This document shows positions 1 through 11,210 of a DNA stretch of 64,000 nucleotides, in pieces. The notes under the pieces were generated by a model that worked only from the letters and a program-made list of their open reading frames with translations, searched no databases and was not told where the DNA came from. Within the stretch, counting starts at the first letter, position 1. Every line of letters begins with the position of its first letter. Where the stretch lies: assembly GCA_002917075.1 (NCBI GenBank), contig NTMA01000021.1:1-64000 (forward strand). Direction: 5' to 3'. Both the position numbers and the translations under genes were made by a program. This DNA comes from Hawksworthiomyces lignivorus (Eukaryota > Ascomycota > Sordariomycetes > Ophiostomatales > Ophiostomataceae).

Positions 1-2573
1 GGCCCGCCGCGGCCGCTGGCCTCGGCGGCCATGAACATTGTGTCCATGCAGCTGCACCCGCGCGACGCGGGCCAGCTGCTAGTCGGCTACACGACAGGCG
101 CCGTCATCTACTCGTTCAAGCAGAACGAGGCCGTCAAGTACTTTGAATACAGCGTGCCGGCCGGCGCGCCCGGCGGCAACGGCGAGGCGCCGCACACGCT
201 GCGCAAGCCGCGCCTGACCCACGCGCTGTGGCACCCCAGCGGCACGTTTGTGCTAACGGCGCATGACGACGGCAGCCTCGTGTTCTGGGACCCCAAGGAC
301 GGCCGCGTGCTCATGGCCCGCAGCCTCTACGGCACCAGCGTCGACCAGCCGGTGGCTGGCACGCCCGCGCCGCGCGCGCTGGACCCCTTTGTGCAGATCG
401 CCTGGTGCTGCAAGAAGAACCCCGAGGACACGGCGCTGCTCATCGCCGGCGGCCTCGCCATGGACGAGCCCGACAAGGGCCTGACCTTTCTCGAGTTGGG
501 CCCCGCGCCCGTCTACGCCACCTCGTCCTGGCAGATCCTGTCCGACTACTTCAAGGGCAAGCGCCAGCACGTGCTGCCCCTGCCCGCCGGCACCGACGTC
601 ACCGGCTTCTGCCTGGCGCCGCGCGTCTCGCCCCACTTTGGCGGCGGCCACGACCCCATCGCCGTGTTCGCCCTCCTCAGCTCCGGCGAGATGCTCACGC
701 TCAGCTTCCCCTCGGGCTACCCCATCAGCCCCACCAACCAGCTGCACCCGTCGCTCTCGTTTGTATCGCCCTTTGTCTCCACCTTTGCCCTCGCCACCAT
801 GGGCCGTGAGCGCTGGCTGGGCCTGACCGAGAAGCGGAACCTCGGCGAGCCGCTGCTCAAGGGAGGCGCCGAGGGGCCCAAGCCGCGCCGCCGCTACGAG
901 GGCCGCAACATCGTCCAGACCGCCCACGCCGACGGCACCGTCCGCATCTGGGACGTCGGCCACGGCGACGAGATCGAGAACCCCTGCCAGCTGCAGGTCG
1001 ACGTCGCCCGCGCCGTCGAACGTGATCACGACATCGACGTCTCCGCCCTCGCGCTGGCGCCCGCCACCGGCGAGTTCGCCGCCGGCACCCGGCTCGGCGA
1101 GGTCCTTATCTTCCGCTGGGGGACGAACAAGTTCTTTGGCCGCCAGGACGCCCGCCCATCGTCCCAGCCGCGGTCCAATCCCGGCGGCTTCACAGACATC
1201 AGCTCGCGCACCGAAGACACCCTCCAGGACGGCCTGCAGCCCTGGCTCCTCTACGAGATGATGCAGGGGCCCATCACCGCGCTTAAGGTGTCCGACGTCG
1301 GCTTCGTGGCCGCCGGCTCCCAGAACGGCTTTCTCAGCATCGTCGACCTGCGCGGCCCCACTGTCATCTACCACGGCTCCACGGCAGAGTTTGCCAAATC
1401 GGAGAAGCGGTCGTCCTTCTTGGGCAAGCACAGCAGCTCCGGCGCCGCCGGTCAGAAGGAGACCCCCGTAGTCATTGAATTTGCCGTGCTTTCGCTCGAG
1501 GGCAAGTCGTATTCCAGTCTCGTCTGCCTCGTGGGCACAAGTCACGGAAAAGTTATTACGTTCGAGCTGCTGCCTTCGGGCAACGGCTACACCGCAAAGC
1601 TTGCTGGCGTCGTCGACCTAAAAGAAAAGATCATCGCCATCTGCCCGATCGTGTCAGAGACGGGAGCACCGGCGGTGGCTACAGGGGCATCTGTTGCTGG
1701 GCTACGGAGTGGACAGCATGTTAACGGCACACTCGTCGTGGGTAAGTTTTACCTCTTTTTTTTACCCTTTCCTCTCTTTCATTGAAGAACCTGCCATTTT
1801 TCCTTCTCTGACAATTTTTCTTCCCAGCTACGCAAAAGGAGGCCCGTATTTTCAAGCCGGTTGCCGCCAAGGGCGCGTCCAAGTCCTTTGACGACGCATT
1901 CTGCTACGCGGCGTCCGTGGCCCGCTTCGAGCTGCACGGTTATGCGCTCATCGGCGTCTTCGGCGACGGCTCCGTCCGTGCCTTTACGCTGCCCGGCCTC
2001 AAGGAGATCAACAAGGCGCCGCTGCCGGGCTTTGACCCGCAGCGGCTTGGCGACGCCGTCGTGGCGTCCACCGGCGACGTCTACGGCTGGTCGGGCCCCT
2101 CGGAGCTGGTGGCCGTGTCGGTCTGGGGCCAGGGCGTCGGCCAGGACGACCTCGGCCAGGACGCGCTCGTCAACCCGGACGTAGCAGTGCCGCCGCGCCC
2201 CACCATCAGCAACCTGCAGTGGATCTCGGGCACCCAGTACGTGTCACCGACTGACCTGGACATACTCATCGGCGGGCCGGACCGGCCGCCCAGCAAGCGC
2301 ATGATGGCCGCCGCGGCCGAGGAGGAGCGCCTGGCGCGGCGGGGAACCGCCGGCAGCGGCGGCATGACCGGCAACGCTGGCGGCAGCCAAGAGGGCTGGG
2401 GCCAGTACCTGTCGCGGCAGCTGAACCAGCGGACGGAGAACCTCAACTTCATGAGCGACAGCATGAACAACCTGCAGGAGCAGAGCCAAGGCTGGGCCGA
2501 CGACGTCAGCAAGTTCGTATCGAGACAGAAGCGCAGCCTCGTGCTGGGGGCCGTCAAGAGCAAGTTCACATAA
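1..2573 (+). CDS. SRO7: Sro7/Lgl-type WD40 exocytosis protein (5' partial)
   Basis: The gene runs in from the left edge, so its true start is missing; the frame is open from base 1 and the ATG at 31 is probably internal. One intron is clear: donor GTAAGT at 1742, acceptor TTCCCAG ending at 1827. Exon 1 (1-1741) and exon 2 (1828-2573) join in frame to give 828 visible residues. Degenerate WD blades appear throughout (HALWHPSGTFVLTAHDDGSLVFWD; HADGTVRIWDVG). The C-terminus (LNQRTENLNFMSDSMNNLQ and following) is the R-SNARE-like segment typical of tomosyn/Lgl proteins. In yeast Sro7 binds the t-SNARE Sec9, Sec4 and the exocyst to promote fusion of secretory vesicles at sites of polarised growth. 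The family is about 1,000 residues, so roughly one sixth is missing here. Family assignment is firm; the symbol follows the yeast orthologue. Confidence 0.88.
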
Positions 2574-3626
2574 CGGGATTATGAGATACAAAATGAGAAC
2601 ATGAGACCCTTTTTATCTTTTTTTTTAGAGTTCATCTTCTTGCATGTTATTTAACCTCTCTTTTTTTTGGAGCTTCTCAGCTTTCTCGTTCTTGTAAGAC
2701 AGCCTTTGTTGTCGTAGTCTTTTTTTCTCTGGCGTTTTTCCATCTTCACTGCTTTCTTTCTCGGAGCAGCCTCCGACGGATAATTGATTGCGCTGTTGGC
2801 ACCTTAAACGTGCCTTTTTTTTTCTGCTATGATAAACAAAACCCTCGTCCCGTCCTATATGCAAAAAAAAACTCGGAAGACCTCCACCAAGCGGTATGGA
2901 ATTCGCCAATATAAGGCTAAACAGAAAGAAAGTTCCGTCTCCGCCTTACATCGCTTTGTTTCGTTTACCATACTACCACTATCCTTTTATTCCCTCTTTC
3001 TATGCCCGGAACCAACCACTCTTTTTCTTCTCTTTAGGTATTTTATGATGTTTCTCTGCCGCACACACATGCACGAGCCCACGTCTACATTCTCGGCTCT
3101 CTTCTTTTCCGTACGCTTGGGGCATGTTGCTCAAATAGAATGCCTCAGTTGCGGAAGCTTCCTGGCCGCCAACGCCTACAAATTCATATATGTTCTTGTC
3201 TTAACCCTCTCTCCTTTTTAATATGCTTCTACCGAAAATTTACCGAAAGGCTGATGTGTGCCTTGCACGCAATTTAACTCATAGACAAATAAAATGCTTT
3301 AATTGCTTTCGATGCAGAAAAGCATTCTGCAACCCTGCAATATGCCTCCGCTCGATGCCCCAAACAGACGGCACGCGTCCGGAGAACGCTGCTGATTGCA
3401 CGTCTTGGGAGAGGAACATGCAGATGCTTTAAATAATATGAGAGCTGCACCCTTCTTTTAGAAAGCTGCTACGTACAGAGCTCTGCCAAGGTTTCTAACA
3501 GCTCAGATTCTTGCTCTTTTTTTTTTTTTTGGAAGAGCATCGTTGGCGTTTGGAGCAGGGCTTCTTATTTTCGTATGCTGGAAGTTAAAAGCATCTTGTA
3601 ACCCCTTGTCTGCGGCTTCTTTCATC
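2574..3626. other. Intergenic spacer between SRO7 and the GH3 gene
   Basis: T-rich spacer with several poly-T and poly-A runs. Short open frames exist on both strands (for example 2829-3221) but have no recognisable domains and biased low-complexity composition. It should hold the SRO7 3' UTR and the GH3 promoter; a T12 run lies at about 3520, just upstream of the GH3 start. Confidence 0.5.
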
Positions 3627-6533
3627 ATGGCGCGGACTACATCGGCCTTCTTGGCCGTTCTCAGCGTCATTGGCGCTTCTAAGGCCCAGGCACCCGCTCA
3701 GGCTCCAGGCATTTCCTTGTTTCCCTCTCCATGGGGAGTGGGCGGCGGCGATGGCTGGAGTGAGGCGTATGCGCAGGCGAAAGCGTTTGTGGGCAACCTG
3801 ACGCTGGTCGAGAAGGTCAACCTGACGACGGGCACCGGGTGGGAGTTCGACCGGTGCATCGGCAACACGGGATCTATTCCGCGGATAGGGTTCCGGTCGT
3901 TCTGTCTCGAAGACGGAACCGTGGCCGTTCGGTACAGTGCGTTTACGCTGTCTCTTTGTCTCTACTCTCGTTCTCTGTTTTCTGACCCTTTGCAGCCGAC
4001 CACAATTCGGTCTTCCCGGCCGGCATCAATGCCGCAGCCACGTTCAGCCGCAGCTTGATGAAGAAGCGCGGCCAGGCCATGGGTGCCGAATTCCGTGGCA
4101 AGGGCATCGACATTGCCCTAGGTCCCGTTGCAGGACCGCTCGGTCGTGTGCCGGCTGGTGGCCGCAACTGGGAAGGATTCTCGCCCGACCCATACCTGAC
4201 GGGCGTCGGCATGTTCGAGACGGTCCAGGGCATCCAGGAGTCTGGCGTTATTGCCACTGCCAAGCATTACATTCTCAACGAACAGGAGCATTTCCGCAAC
4301 AACGTCGACGTAACCATCGACGACCGCACGATGCACGAGGTGTACCTATGGTATGTGCTATGCCATCGTGTGACACTATACCTGCGTTCCTAGATCGTTT
4401 GAGTGCCGAAACTAACATTACAAGGCCCTTTGCAGATGCCGTGCGCGCTGGCGTCGGCGCTGTCATGTGCTCATACAACAAGATCAATGGTAACTACAGC
4501 TGCGAGAATGGCTGGACGACGAACTACCTCCTCAAGAATGAGCTGAATTTCCAGGGATTCGGTAAGACACACATTCATTCTGAGTTTTGGCCTTGAATCC
4601 TGCGCTCGGGAATTGTAGCAACGGAGGCGAACAAGCTGACCATGATAGTTATGTCTGACTGGGGTGCCCAACACTCCACTGTAGAAACAGCCCTTGCCGG
4701 CCTCGACCTGGCCATGCCCGGCGACGGCGGGCCTCGCGGCAGCGTTTACGGGGCTTTCTGGGGCGGCGCACTCACAGAGGCAGTGCTCAACGGCACGGTT
4801 CCCGCGTGGCGCGTCGACGACATGGCGGTGCGCATCATGGCGGCGTGGTACAAGATCAACAAGAACCGGCCACGGCCAGAGATCAACTTCTCAGCATGGG
4901 TGAAGCCCAACATCAGCTGGGGCCCCGTGTACTACCGCGCCAACGCCAGCATCCAGGAGGTCAACCTGCACGTCAACGTGCAGGCAGACCACGCAGATCT
5001 GATCCGCGAGATGGGCGCCAAGTCGGCAGTGCTGCTCAAGAACACCGCAGTGGGCGGCGCGCAGAGCGGCGCCGCCGCCCTGCCTCTGCAGCGCCCCGCA
5101 CGCATCGCTGTTATCGGCGACGACGCACAGGACGCGCCCGGAGGTCCTAACGCCTGCGAAGACAACAAGTGCTACCGCGGCACGCTAGCGACGGGCTACG
5201 GCTCAGGCCCGGGCAACTTCCCGTACCTTGTGTCGCCGGCGGCGGCGCTGCGGGCGCGTGCCGCCACGCACGGCGCCAACCTCACAGAGGCTCCCAACAG
5301 CTGGGACCTGGATGCGGCGCGCAAGGCAGCTGAGGGCGCCGACGTGGCGCTGGTGTTTGCCAGCGCCGACTCAGGCGAGGGCTACATCACCATCGACGGC
5401 AACACAGGCGACCGCAACAACCTGACGCTGTGGGGCAACGGCGACGCGCTGATCCAGGCCGTGGCCGCCGTCCACAACAACACCGTCGTGGTGCTGCACA
5501 CCGTGGGCCCCGTGGTGCTCGATTACGCGGCCCGTCACCCCAACATCACTGCTATCCTGTGGGCGGGCCTGCCCGGCCAGGAGTCTGGCAATTCGCTCGT
5601 CGACGTGCTGTACGGCGACGTCGCGCCGCAGGGCCGGTCGCCCTTCACCTGGGGCCGCAACGCCTCCGATTATGGCGCCGAGCTCATGTACAAGACGGCC
5701 AACTTCTTCGCCCCCGCGCAGAACTTTTCTGAAGGCGTCTTCATAGACTACCGCTACTTCCAGCGCTCCCATGCCGAGGCCGTCTATCCCTTCGGCCATG
5801 GCCTGACCTACACTCGCTTCCAGTACAGCAACCTGACGGTGCACGCTGCCACTGCCGCCACCCATAGCAACAAGACAGCGGCCGCACCCGGCAAGACGAG
5901 TCCCGCGCCCACCTACGGCACCGTCGACACGAACCCGGCCGCTAACGAGCAGCCCGCCGGCTTCCAGCGCATCAAGCCCTACATCTACCCCTGGATCATC
6001 CGCAGCAACACGTCATCCGCCACCAACGCCTCATGGCACGCGCCGCCCTTGAAGCCGTCAACCACGGACCCGCGTACTAACGGCTCGGCGCAACCCATCC
6101 TGCCGGCTGGCGGCGCTCCCGGTGGCAATGCCGGTCTGTATGAGACGGTGTACACCGTCGGCTTCGACATCAAGAATGTCGGCAACGTGTCTGCCACAGA
6201 AATTCCGCAGCTGGTGAGTCGCTTCAGGACAGAAGCATGCAAGCCCACCTCTTGTTGAAATCTCTCCACTAACAGCCGTTTTTTTTTTTTCAACAGTACG
6301 TCCAGCTCGGCGGCGAGGAAAACCCGTGGGGCGTTCTGCGCGGCTTTGATGATGTCTACGTCAAGGCGGGCAGCAGCGTGCATGTCGAGCTGAACCTGAC
6401 GCGGCGAGACGTTAGCAACTGGGACCCTGCGCAGCAGAACTGGGTGGTGACGAACCACACAAAGTTCGTGTTCATTGGCCGGTCGGTGACGGACATCGCG
6501 TTGAACGGATCACTTCCAGCTCTGGCCGCTTGA
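3627..6533 (+). CDS. Secreted GH3 beta-glucosidase
   Basis: Five exons: 3627-3936, 3996-4350, 4425-4561, 4649-6213 and 6297-6533. They join to 867 residues, normal for a fungal GH3 enzyme. I chose the ATG at 3627 because it opens directly into a signal peptide (MARTTSAFLAVLSVIGASKA); an earlier in-frame ATG would put extra residues before it. The N-terminal GH3 barrel carries the conserved CLEDG, NSVFPAGINAA and KHYILNEQEHFR motifs. The catalytic nucleophile should be Asp271 in VMSDWGAQ. The second domain holds LLKN and GLPGQESGNSLVDVLYG, and the C-terminus is a fibronectin III-like domain ending near RSVTDIALNGSLPAL. Many NxS/T sites fit secretion. It would release glucose from cellobiose or other beta-glucosides outside the cell. 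The first donor is GTGCGT, weaker than the others but the only one that restores VRYTDHNS. Confidence 0.93.
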
Positions 6534-7081
6534 GTGCGAAATCAAACATGACTAACGGATAATGGCACGAAAGGGACGCATTACGCCTCTTCTATCGCAT
6601 CTCTTATATCTAATTTACATAATTTAAAGGTCCTGCATTTAAATTGAAGAGGAACAAAATAAAATTGCTGAAACCTCAACAGGCGCCACGTATCAAAGCC
6701 AGCGAGAGATATCAGTACGCAATACAGAATGTTCACAGACAGAATACTACGGAGGAGATGCTTGGTAAATAAAAATTGGTTTATATTGATATTCAGTTGC
6801 TCTTTTTTGGTTCTCTATTTTTAATTGTGAACAACAACGGAAAGGCATTTCTTACTTGTCGTGGTAGCAGAAACATGCCTTTTCTGACGCACTATTTATC
6901 ACTTGCACTCTGTGCCTGGGGTTGGGAAACTCACCTGGTTGTGAACAATCTTACCTTGAGCGGACTGCCGCTTGCTTCATGATAGCTGGTTCTCATCTGC
7001 AGGTGCTCTCTATAACAGGCAACTCTGCTGGATCAATCTTAGATGGAACGACGGCTGCGAAGCTTGGGACCTCGAATAAAG
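6534..7081. other. Convergent spacer, GH3 and small membrane protein
   Basis: AT-rich 3' region shared by two convergent genes. I see no gene in it; the short frames at 6776-6982 and 6922-7110 lack any domain. Confidence 0.5.
6658..6663 (+). terminator. Candidate poly(A) signal for the GH3 gene
   Basis: An AATAAA hexamer lies 125 nt after the GH3 stop inside an AT-rich stretch. Fungal poly(A) signals are degenerate, so this is only a plausible 3'-end element. Confidence 0.3.
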
Positions 7082-7516
7082 CTAGATCGGCGGAAGAGCA
7101 CTGCCCGTGACGTAGAAGTCTGCGTAATGGCGGCCGTATTGAGGAGGCGGATTGCCGCTGTTGGCTGGAAGGTGGTCCGGTAAGCCAGGCGTACCAACTG
7201 GCAGCTGCCGTTGGCTGCCGGGGCGCAGGTGCACAGGGGCTAAGTCCTGCAGCGGGAGGCCTTCAAAGATGCCACCGCCGGCAGCAATAGCTCGGTTCTC
7301 AGCGCGCCGCGCATGCCGCTCAGCACGGCGCTGGCGATGGTGCCGCTGGAAACGGTCAAGCAAGCTGTCTGTGGGGTCGTACCGGCGGCTGCGCCAAGGC
7401 GTCCAGTGCATGGAGATGGTGACGATCACAGTCAAGACCACGGCCAGGCCGAGTCCAATGCCGAGTGCAATTAACGTACCACGTGGAGTCGTAGGGTCCA
7501 ACGTAAAATTAGGCAT
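7082..7516 (-). CDS. Small single-pass membrane protein with PPxY motif
   Basis: 144-residue protein, not recognised as a named family. The frame stays open further upstream, but I place the start at the ATG at 7516 (MPNFTLDPTTPRG), because the upstream residues look like translated leader and a TATA-like run lies about 180 bp before this ATG. Residues 14-36 form one strong hydrophobic helix. It is followed by HWTPWRSRR, then a very basic stretch (about 42-76, rich in R and H), then a proline-rich tail. By the positive-inside rule the tail faces the cytosol. The tail contains PPQY (residues 124-127), a PPxY motif of the kind bound by WW domains such as those of the Rsp5 ubiquitin ligase. Single-pass proteins of this layout in yeast include Rsp5 adaptors; a similar role here is inference only. 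Confidence 0.6.
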   Translation of the reverse strand: MPNFTLDPTTPRGTLIALGIGLGLAVVLTVIVTISMHWTPWRSRRYDPTDSLLDRFQRHHRQRRAERHARRAENRAIAAGGGIFEGLPLQDLAPVHLRPGSQRQLPVGTPGLPDHLPANSGNPPPQYGRHYADFYVTGSALPPI

Positions 7517-7696
7517 CGTAGCTGTCTTGACTTCTCCTTCGTCTCTGCTTGGTTGCTTTGCTAATCCGATTAGATACTTTACCGAAACTATTGAATTAGT
7601 AGGCAGTGCAGATCGAAGAAGGCGCGAAAGTGTCGTCGTTGTTGATAGGGAAGAGAACTCGAATGAAAGCCCGGTCTTAGACAAGGGGAAACGGGA

Positions 7697-7704
7697 TATA
7701 TATA
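7697..7704 (-). promoter_or_regulatory. TATA-like element upstream of the small membrane gene
   Basis: TATATATA lies about 180 bp upstream of the chosen ATG at 7516 on the minus strand. It supports that ATG over the longer upstream reading frame. Confidence 0.35.
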
Positions 7705-8935
7705 CATGTCCGAAGCGTCTATCAAATAATAACGAGGCTGAGAAAAAGTGAGCAACAAACTTGGACTCGATGAACAAACAATGGAACATGTAACCGAACA
7801 AGGAGTGAAATAGAGGATATTGTTCAGTACACACAACCAAATGCCAAGAACTTAAAAGGAGAGCTTTCGTTTGAAGCGTTGGGGCCTTGTTCTCGAACAA
7901 AGGCATTTTTCAGCACACATTGAAAGAAGATAACTAACAGTCAGAAGAAAGCAGCCAACAATCACGAGACCTACTTAATGAGATTCTATAAAAAATTGGT
8001 CTAATTGTATATCAGATAAATACAGATACTAATCTTTGTTCTATCAATGTTCTTGGCTCTAACGGACCTCCCATGGTAGTTGGCATTCCGCGGTATGATC
8101 TGAAGGTTTCAGCTATTGTGCTGACAAGCTTTGGTTATTGAATTTGAAGCGGACAATACAGATGCTCCGTCGAAGGTGTTTAAAGCGGCCAATATCATGA
8201 CTTTCACGACCATACACTACAAAATCGTGCCTCACTTAGACGTCTGACGACCGGAAGATGATGGTATGTTAAAGCAGAACAAGCCGTACGAGTACTACAA
8301 GCACGGACTGTGGTGTTTTAAAAGAAACAAATTGAGAGATAAAAACTGTCGACTATCAGTTTTCATTGTTCAATCCTTCAATATATCTCAACATGTTCAT
8401 TTACGTTGGCCACGGTATGCCACTTGTATAGCAATTCTCTCGATGAACTTGTGGCGAACTGCTTCCCCTTGAAACGTTTTAGCCTTAGCGGCGCTCTTTT
8501 GTCTTGCTCTTTAGCGGAAGAGGGTCCGGCCATCGTATTACTTGTATTTATAGTTATGGTCAATTTTTCCTCTTTAAATATCTTTTTATGATTGTGCTTT
8601 GGTCAGTTATATTAAATTAAAATTAGTACTGTATGCATCAGCTAAGATATTAACGACTTTGGAGGGTGTTTTACTGTACAGCTTTGAGCAAAACTGGAGT
8701 CCCTCCGTTATTCTTATGAACTTTACGGTATGGCGTGGCCACTACTCGAGGATACGGTTAAGCATAATGGTAGTTTAGTTCAGGCATATTAAAAACAGAT
8801 ACCGAGGAAATAGCAATAAGCAAATAGAATAATTAGAATGGATATGGCTTATCACACAGTGTCCTTGAAGTATGTAAGAGAGTGCTGGTCTACCTTTGGC
8901 TTGTTCCCTAAATCTCGGCCTAGTAGCACATTATC

Positions 8936-8936
<1 letters not shown>

Positions 8937-8972
<36 letters not shown>
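8937..8972 (+). repeat. Homopolymer of 36 adenines
   Basis: Uninterrupted A36 run in AT-rich intergenic DNA. No open reading frame of reverse-transcriptase type and no obvious target-site duplication is visible beside it. Confidence 0.9.
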
Positions 8973-8974
<2 letters not shown>

Positions 8975-9166
8975 CAGCTTGGGAGTTGTAATCGACTGCA
9001 ATATGTGGCGCAGTCTTTTCTGAACTTAGACCATAGCGTCTCTTCTCGAAAGCGTTCGAGCATAAGCCGAATATAAATATAATTTGCCATAGCTCCTTGC
9101 ACCCGTGGGTAAAGGGAACTTATACAAAAGTAATAATCAATATGATTCAAAGTTTAAAAAGGTGCC

Positions 9167-9817
9167 TCACCAAGGCTCTGTCGAGAAATGGAAGAACAAC
9201 ACCCGCCCCGACGAACAGCCGATCGCTACTGCCGCTCCCACAACAACCGACCGCGTAGGCCGATATTCTGATGGCAGCCATAACAATTTCTCTGAATACC
9301 AAGTGATCCAATGACCACCTGAACTGATGCCATATTCTCGGTAACAAGGTGGTAGAGGAGATCGAAGAAGAATGGTACCGGTATCGGTATGAAGACGAGA
9401 GTTCGTATCGAACGAGAAAGAATAAGCATCCCCTCTAGTTTTAATCGACTCTTGACGCTGGCCCGTCGCTACGTCCCAAAGCTTGATAACATCACGAGAT
9501 GCCAATGCGAGTAGTTCGCTGTTAGGCGAGAAAGCAACAATATTAACTAAGCCTCTATGACCATCGAGCTGTCGACACTGCCCTGTAATCACGTCCCAGA
9601 GCTTGATAGCGTCATGAGATGTTGATACGAGTAGCAAGCCGCTAGGCGAGAAGGTAACCGTATTAACAGAACCCCTATGGCTCTCGAGCGTCTGTCGACA
9701 CTGTCCTGTTGCTACGTCCCAAATTTTGACAGTGCTGTCGATAGAAGCCGATGCAAGCAACAAGCTATCAGGAGAGAAGGCGACAGCATTAACAGAACCT
9801 CGATGGCTCCTGAGCGT
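9167..9817 (-). pseudogene. Severed 3' end of the NACHT-WD40 NLR gene (WD repeats 12-14 and C-terminus)
   Basis: This stretch continues the NLR reading frame directly after the TAG at 9818-9820, with no further stop until TGA at 9167-9169. It encodes three more WD40 repeats ([47 protein letters not shown]). These are followed by the C-terminal block usual in HET-E/HNWD proteins: a [20 protein letters not shown] segment, then [16 protein letters not shown]. Because 217 codons stay open and keep the family sequence, the break looks recent. It is translated only if the stop is suppressed, or in an allele lacking it. Confidence 0.75.
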
Positions 9818-11210
9818 CTATCGATAGAGCCCTATCCCTACGTCCCAAAGTTGGACGGTACTGTCGACACAAGCCGATGCGAGTAACAAGCCATCAAACG
9901 AAAAGACGATAGTCTGAACAAGATTCCCATAATTCCCAAACGTTTGTCGACACTGTCCTGTCGTCACATCCCAAAGCTTGATATTTGTGTTCTTAGGAGC
10001 CGATACGAGTAGCGAGTTGTCAGGAGAGAAGGCGACAGCATTAACAGAACCTATATAACCCTCGAACGTATATCGACACTTCCCTGTCGCTACGTCCCAA
10101 AGCTTTATCGTCCTATCCATAGAAATCGTTACCAATAATAAGTTATCAGATGATAAGACAACATCAAGAACAACACTTTTATGGTCCTCAAGCGTCTGTC
10201 GACACTGTTCTGTCGTCACATCCCAAAGCTTGATAGTACCATCGGTAGAAGCCGATACGAGTAACAAGCCGTCAGGAGAGAAGATGGCAGTCTTAATAGA
10301 ACCCCTGTGTCCTTTGAGCGTTTGTTGACACCGTCCTGTCATCGTGTCCCAGAGTTTGATGGTGCTATCGAAACCAGCTGATATGAGTAATGAATTGTCA
10401 GACGAGGAGGTAACGACATTAACAGAAGCTCTATGACCCTCGAACGTTCGTCGACATTGTCCTGTCTTTACGTCCCAAAGTTTGATGGTCGTATCTCTAG
10501 AAGCCGACATGAGCAATGAATTGTCAGACGAGAAAGTAACGGCATTAATATAACCACTATGGCCCTTCAACGTATATCGGCACTGCTCAGTGACCATGTC
10601 CCAGAGCTTGACGGTCTCATCGTAAGAAGCCGATGCAAGTATCGAGCCGTCAAATGAAAAAGCAACAGTATTAATAGAATGTCTATGACCTTTTAATGTC
10701 TGTCGACACTGCAATGTCGTTACGTCCCAAAGCTTGATGGTGTTATCAAGAGAAGCCGATGCGAGCAATAAACTATCAAACGAGAAGATAGCAGTGTTAA
10801 CAGCATTTGTATGCCCCTTGAGGGTCTGTCGGCATTGTCCTGTCGCTACATCCCAAAACTTGATGGTCTCATCAATAGAAGCCGATGCGAGCAATAAATT
10901 ATCAAACGAGAAGATAGCAGTGTTAACAACATTTGTATGCCCCTCAAGGGTCTGTCGACATTGCCCTGTCGCTACGTCCCAAAGCTTGACGGTCTTATCT
11001 TCAGAAGCTGATGCGACTAATAAATTATCAAATGAGAAAACAACAGTATTAACAATACCTTTATGGCTCTTGAGCGTTTGCCGACATTGCCCTGTCGTCG
11101 TGTCCCAAAACTTGACCGTCATGTCTTCAGAACTCGATACGAGCAATGAACTGTCAGACGAGAAAGCAACAGTATTAATAGAACTGTCATGGCCTTCAAG
11201 CGTCTGTAAA
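9430..11210 (-). repeat. Tandem 126-bp WD40-coding repeats (14 copies)
   Basis: Fourteen head-to-tail units of about 126 bp, each coding one 42-residue WD40 blade. The consensus is LxGHxxxVNTVxFSxDxxLL followed by ASASxDxTIKLWDVxTGQCRQT. Units 13 and 14 are one or two codons shorter. Copies are related but clearly diverged, unlike the near-identical repeats of Podospora HNWD genes. Fourteen blades would make two seven-bladed propellers; only eleven lie before the stop. Confidence 0.85.
9818..9820 (-). other. Premature TAG in the NLR WD40 array
   Basis: The coding strand reads CGA TAG ACG where neighbouring repeats read CGA CAG ACG or similar (RQT). One C-to-T change at a CpA dinucleotide explains it. 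CpA to TpA is the change made by repeat-induced point mutation in ascomycetes, but one site cannot prove that cause. Confidence 0.85.

Larger units (their letters stand above)
7517..9166. other. AT-rich spacer without recognised gene
   Basis: The stretch near 7517-7900 is the promoter and leader of the small membrane gene. From 7900 to 9100 the DNA is AT-rich with many stops in all frames. Open frames at 8266-8472, 8378-8563 and 8406-8591 are short, overlap one another and have no domain. A 36-base poly-A run sits inside (see separate entry). Confidence 0.5.

Noticed and set aside
253..1545. Long antisense open frame over SRO7
   Set aside because: Shadow of a high-GC coding exon; Gly/Ala/Val-rich product without domain.
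9430..11210. Regularly spaced repeats resembling an array
   Set aside because: They are protein-coding WD40 units in a eukaryotic gene, not a CRISPR.
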